From Pterobdella sp. o SKG-2022 (lineage: Eukaryota > Annelida > Clitellata > Hirudinida > Piscicolidae), in assembly GCA_964035795.1 (NCBI GenBank), contig OZ038322.1, positions 5,570,925-5,634,924 on the forward strand: 64,000 bases of DNA, in the 5' to 3' direction. Positions within the stretch are counted from its first letter, which is position 1, and each line of letters starts with the position of its first letter. Below the pieces are notes generated by a model, which was not told the origin of the DNA, did not search any database, and saw nothing but the letters and a program-made list of their open reading frames with translations. A program made the translations under genes and the position numbers. Shown one piece after another: positions 61,659 to 64,000 of the stretch.

Positions 61659-64000
61659 CTGATAATAATCACACTCTTCAAGGCATTCACAAGTTTGGCA
61701 TCCAAACTCGTCTATAACATATCCGTCTGAACATTCGTTACTGCACCTCATTTGTGGACATTCTGATAAAATAAATATTCATACAAAAACTAAAAAAACT
61801 CTTGTGTTTACCCTGGTCAGACTTGACCCACAAAGGCCATGTAATGTAGAAATGTGGAATTTTTTAAATACGTGAATGTCTGAAAGGTTTTTATTTACAC
61901 GTTATAACTTATTGATTTTTTTTAGTTACATAAATGAAGTAATTTGACCATCAGATCACTTCAATTAAAAATTTCAGTTTTTATATTATTCTGCTTCATA
62001 TTATGTAGCATTTATGCGAAAAAAAACAAAAATCTAGATAAAATACCATGAAGATAAAATAAAGTTTATTTTGACGTAAAATAGCCGGAAATCAATATAC
62101 TAGAAACAAACACTAAGGTTTATTGAGAAACTTAAAACACAGAGCTTTTCGTAAGAGTAACTTTCATTATCACTAGATATTGTATTAAGTTTTTTAATAA
62201 ACCTTAGTGTTTATTTCTATTATAAAGTTTATTTTATCAATAATGTTTCCCTCAATACAATACTTCAATAATTTTTCAACTCGTGAACTTATTTTCAAAA
62301 TACTGACTTTGACCAATTTCATTTAAAGCACATACCACAGACAGCCTCATCATAGCACGGGGAGATGAGACAGTCTACACTAACACGCCTGCACAGCAGA
62401 GGGCCGCAAGGATTGGGCTGCAATGAGGTTTAATCGCCGTTAGCGTTTAGTGGGGTGTTAATCATACATTATTTAATTGAAAAAATTTTAAATATGTTGC
62501 TCTTTATATGATGTCATAAAGATTTTATATATTTTTCATTTTTCCTTCAGTGGTCACTACTGTGAATTAGTTTTTTCAGTCTTTCTTTATCTTCGGCATT
62601 TTTCTCACTTATTCCCACTTTTTTCAAAACTTTCAGAAAGATGTGTCTATGATTCTTCTTTTCGACCTTTTTCTAGCTTTCTTTGTTACATGTTAAATTC
62701 AAACATATTTTTCTTGTAATGCAATGTAAGGCAATATTAATAGAGCGCTTTTTCTTGTAGATCAAAGCGCTTGGTACAAATTTGATGTAGCGAAAACAAA
62801 CTATAGAACAAGTGCTAATTATCGGCCCAAGCGGGATTGAACCCGGTAACTTTATATAACTAGTCTAACGCTTTCCCAACTGAGCTATACGGGCCAAAAA
62901 AGGTATTTTTTTGTGTTTTTACAACGTGTCTGAGCCATCTCATTCTAGATTTTTGCAATTGCGTTACACTTTTTTAACGTTTCTAGAATTTTCAATTTTT
63001 TTGATTCTTCAAGATATTTTTACTTACAAAAAATATTTCAGCACTAAAGTTTTGCTACTTCAAATTCTGACTTGTGATTTTTCTACATTGAGCATAAAAT
63101 CCTTTATTTTAATTTCTTCCAGTTCTTTTCATAATAATATGTTTTGAATTGATAATCCTCACTTCACATGGGTCGATACAGCGGCATGATGGGCATCCAT
63201 TGAATCCTGGTCTGTCTCCACTCATACATGACAGATCACATTTCACATCACACAAATTATCGACTAGAAATTATACATTGTTAATGTTTTTCAATATTTT
63301 GAACTTTCAGCTCAAGAATAACTATTTTTCTCGAAATAAAACATTAAACAAATCTGCATAAAACTTCACCTAAAATGTCTAATAAAAAGATATAGAACAA
63401 CTTGAAAAATATAAAAACAAATGCTTAAAGTATTAGCTTGTGAACAACATCATAGAACTTAACACAATACACAAAAGTAAAAACCCAACACTTAAGTATT
63501 GTGTTTTTTCCTCCAATATATTTGACTAAACTACCAAAGCCTAATTTAAATTCTATGATCTTTACCTTCTTCGCACTCACAAGTAGTACATCCGTTTTCG
63601 TCTTGAAGATAGCCAGAAAAACAAGGGATAGGACATTGAATTGCAGGGCAAACGGCTGTGATTCAATGAATATTATCTGTACTACAATCATGAGAAAAAA
63701 GTTATGGAATAAATATAGCATTAAAATGAAAAGTTTGAACTTGATATAAAATGTTTAAAATTGAAATTAAAGTTATCTTTCTAGCTCAAATTCTACAATT
63801 TTGTATAGTCTAACAAAGTGAGCTACACACAGAATAAAATTTAGTTTTTTTGTCATTAATGATAATTATTAGTTTTTTAGAATGACATCTACTACTTAGT
63901 TTGAAATAATCATAAATCACGTTTTTCGAAGCATTCACAAATCTGGCATCCATTGGAATCTAGCTTGAATCCGAATTCACACTCCATATAACAGATAGCA
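61659..64000 (-). CDS. Antistasin-type protease inhibitor, multi-domain, 5' end beyond window
   Basis: Secreted cysteine-rich inhibitor; antistasins block serine proteases in leeches and other invertebrates. Exons in transcript order: 63921-64000 (partial), 63566-63655, 63163-63263, 62336-62417, 61659-61762, with matching phases. Four exons each hold one antistasin domain with the C-x3-C-x3-C...G-C-x2-C-x-C pattern: CEFGFKLDSNGCQICEC; CPAIQCPIPCFSGYLQDENG then CTTCEC; CDVKCDLSCMSGDRPGFNGC then PSCRC; CPQMRCSNECSDGYVIDEFG then CQTCEC. The fourth exon is a variant (NPCGPLLCRRVSVDCLISPC). One domain per exon suggests growth by exon duplication. The start and any signal peptide lie to the right of the window. 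The 3' end after 61659 is open: its donor CAG|GTTGGG implies another exon, possibly those at 59.1-60.1 kb. Confidence 0.85.
62098..62224. repeat. Foldback element in an antistasin-gene intron
   Basis: Arms AGAAACAAACACTAAGGTTTATTGAGAAACTTA and TAAGTTTTTTAATAAACCTTAGTGTTTATTTCT are inverted copies with few mismatches. The centre holds GAGCTTTTCGTAAGAGTAAC, the family core in reverse. Confidence 0.8.
62715..62897 (-). mobile_element. tRNA-derived SINE, full-length copy, in an antistasin-gene intron
   Basis: On the - strand: tRNA-like head GGCCCGTATAGCTCAGTTGG (A box), 30-odd bases on GGGTTCAATCCCG (B box), body TTAGCACTTGTTCTATAG and a 3' part with two GCGC words (AAGCGCTTTGATCTACAAG then AAAAAGCGCTCTATTAATAT). 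The B box is perfect for RNA polymerase III. The anticodon arm and acceptor stem do not pair as in a working tRNA. Confidence 0.85.

Noticed and set aside
60067..61659. Joining the antistasin exons directly to the 59-60 kb exons as one gene
   Set aside because: The phases do not match (0 to 2). An extra exon would be needed and I could not find one, so they are listed separately.
62820..62897. tRNA-like sequence with good A and B boxes
   Set aside because: The acceptor and anticodon arms do not pair properly, and the head is followed by a body shared with a second copy at 40.9 kb, so I call it a SINE and not a tRNA gene.
1..64000. CRISPR array, prokaryotic operon or integrated DNA virus
   Set aside because: No regularly spaced identical repeats, no ribosome-binding-site-led gene series and no viral hallmark genes. 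The RT sequences are all non-LTR LINEs without integrase, protease or envelope.
44000..64000. A dedicated protease-inhibitor system formed by the MMPs and the antistasin gene
   Set aside because: Proximity is the only evidence. Antistasin domains typically inhibit serine proteases, and an unrelated exon group and several kb of repeats lie between.

Overview
The window is nuclear DNA from an AT-rich invertebrate animal. Genes are split by many GT-AG introns from about 60 bp to over 2 kb, there are no operons, and the gene families are metazoan: a tailless/TLX nuclear receptor, a TAB2/3-type NZF protein, matrix metalloproteinases and antistasin-type inhibitors. Intergenic DNA is full of old non-LTR retrotransposons, tRNA-derived SINEs and small foldback repeats. 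I cannot fix the phylum from the sequence. A marine or lophotrochozoan-like bilaterian is plausible, but that is only a guess.

Layout. 1.6-9.8 kb is a graveyard of several LINE relics, all on the + strand. 11.1-20.0 kb is a 14-exon PICALM/AP180 clathrin adaptor gene (+) whose exons join in frame to 659 residues. 20.9-23.4 kb holds two more LINE relics. 23.7-25.0 kb encodes a TAB2/TAB3-like protein with a C-terminal ubiquitin-binding NZF finger (+). 25.5-29.5 kb is intergenic with a reversed L2-like LINE, a 42-bp minisatellite and a duplicated ~195-bp block. 29.6-35.1 kb is an NR2E1 (TLX/tailless) nuclear receptor (+) with a canonical DNA-binding domain and a hinge/ligand-binding region so diverged that its 3' structure is uncertain. 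37.5-43.1 kb is a complete 15-exon COQ8 (ADCK3/ABC1 atypical kinase) gene (+) of 593 residues.

From 44 kb on, all recognised genes are on the - strand. There are three tandem matrix metalloproteinase paralogues (44.1-46.0, 48.5-50.0, 54.4-55.9 kb) with the same six-exon structure and intron phases, matrilysin-like domain content (no hemopexin) and an unusual Thr-tract plus aromatic C-terminal tail. A four-exon 3' end of an unrecognised gene follows (59.1-60.1 kb), then a multi-domain antistasin-type protease-inhibitor gene that runs off the right edge (61.7-64.0 kb).

The genes are neighbours rather than a pathway. The one real functional cluster is the MMP array, beside a secreted protease-inhibitor gene. 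I found no CRISPR array, prokaryotic operon or clearly new multi-gene system. The most interesting items are the MMP C-terminal tail and its array, the degenerate TLX ligand-binding region, the unrecognised - strand gene, and a foldback repeat family with a shared core. Exon boundaries were read by eye from splice sites and reading phase and may be off by a base or two.
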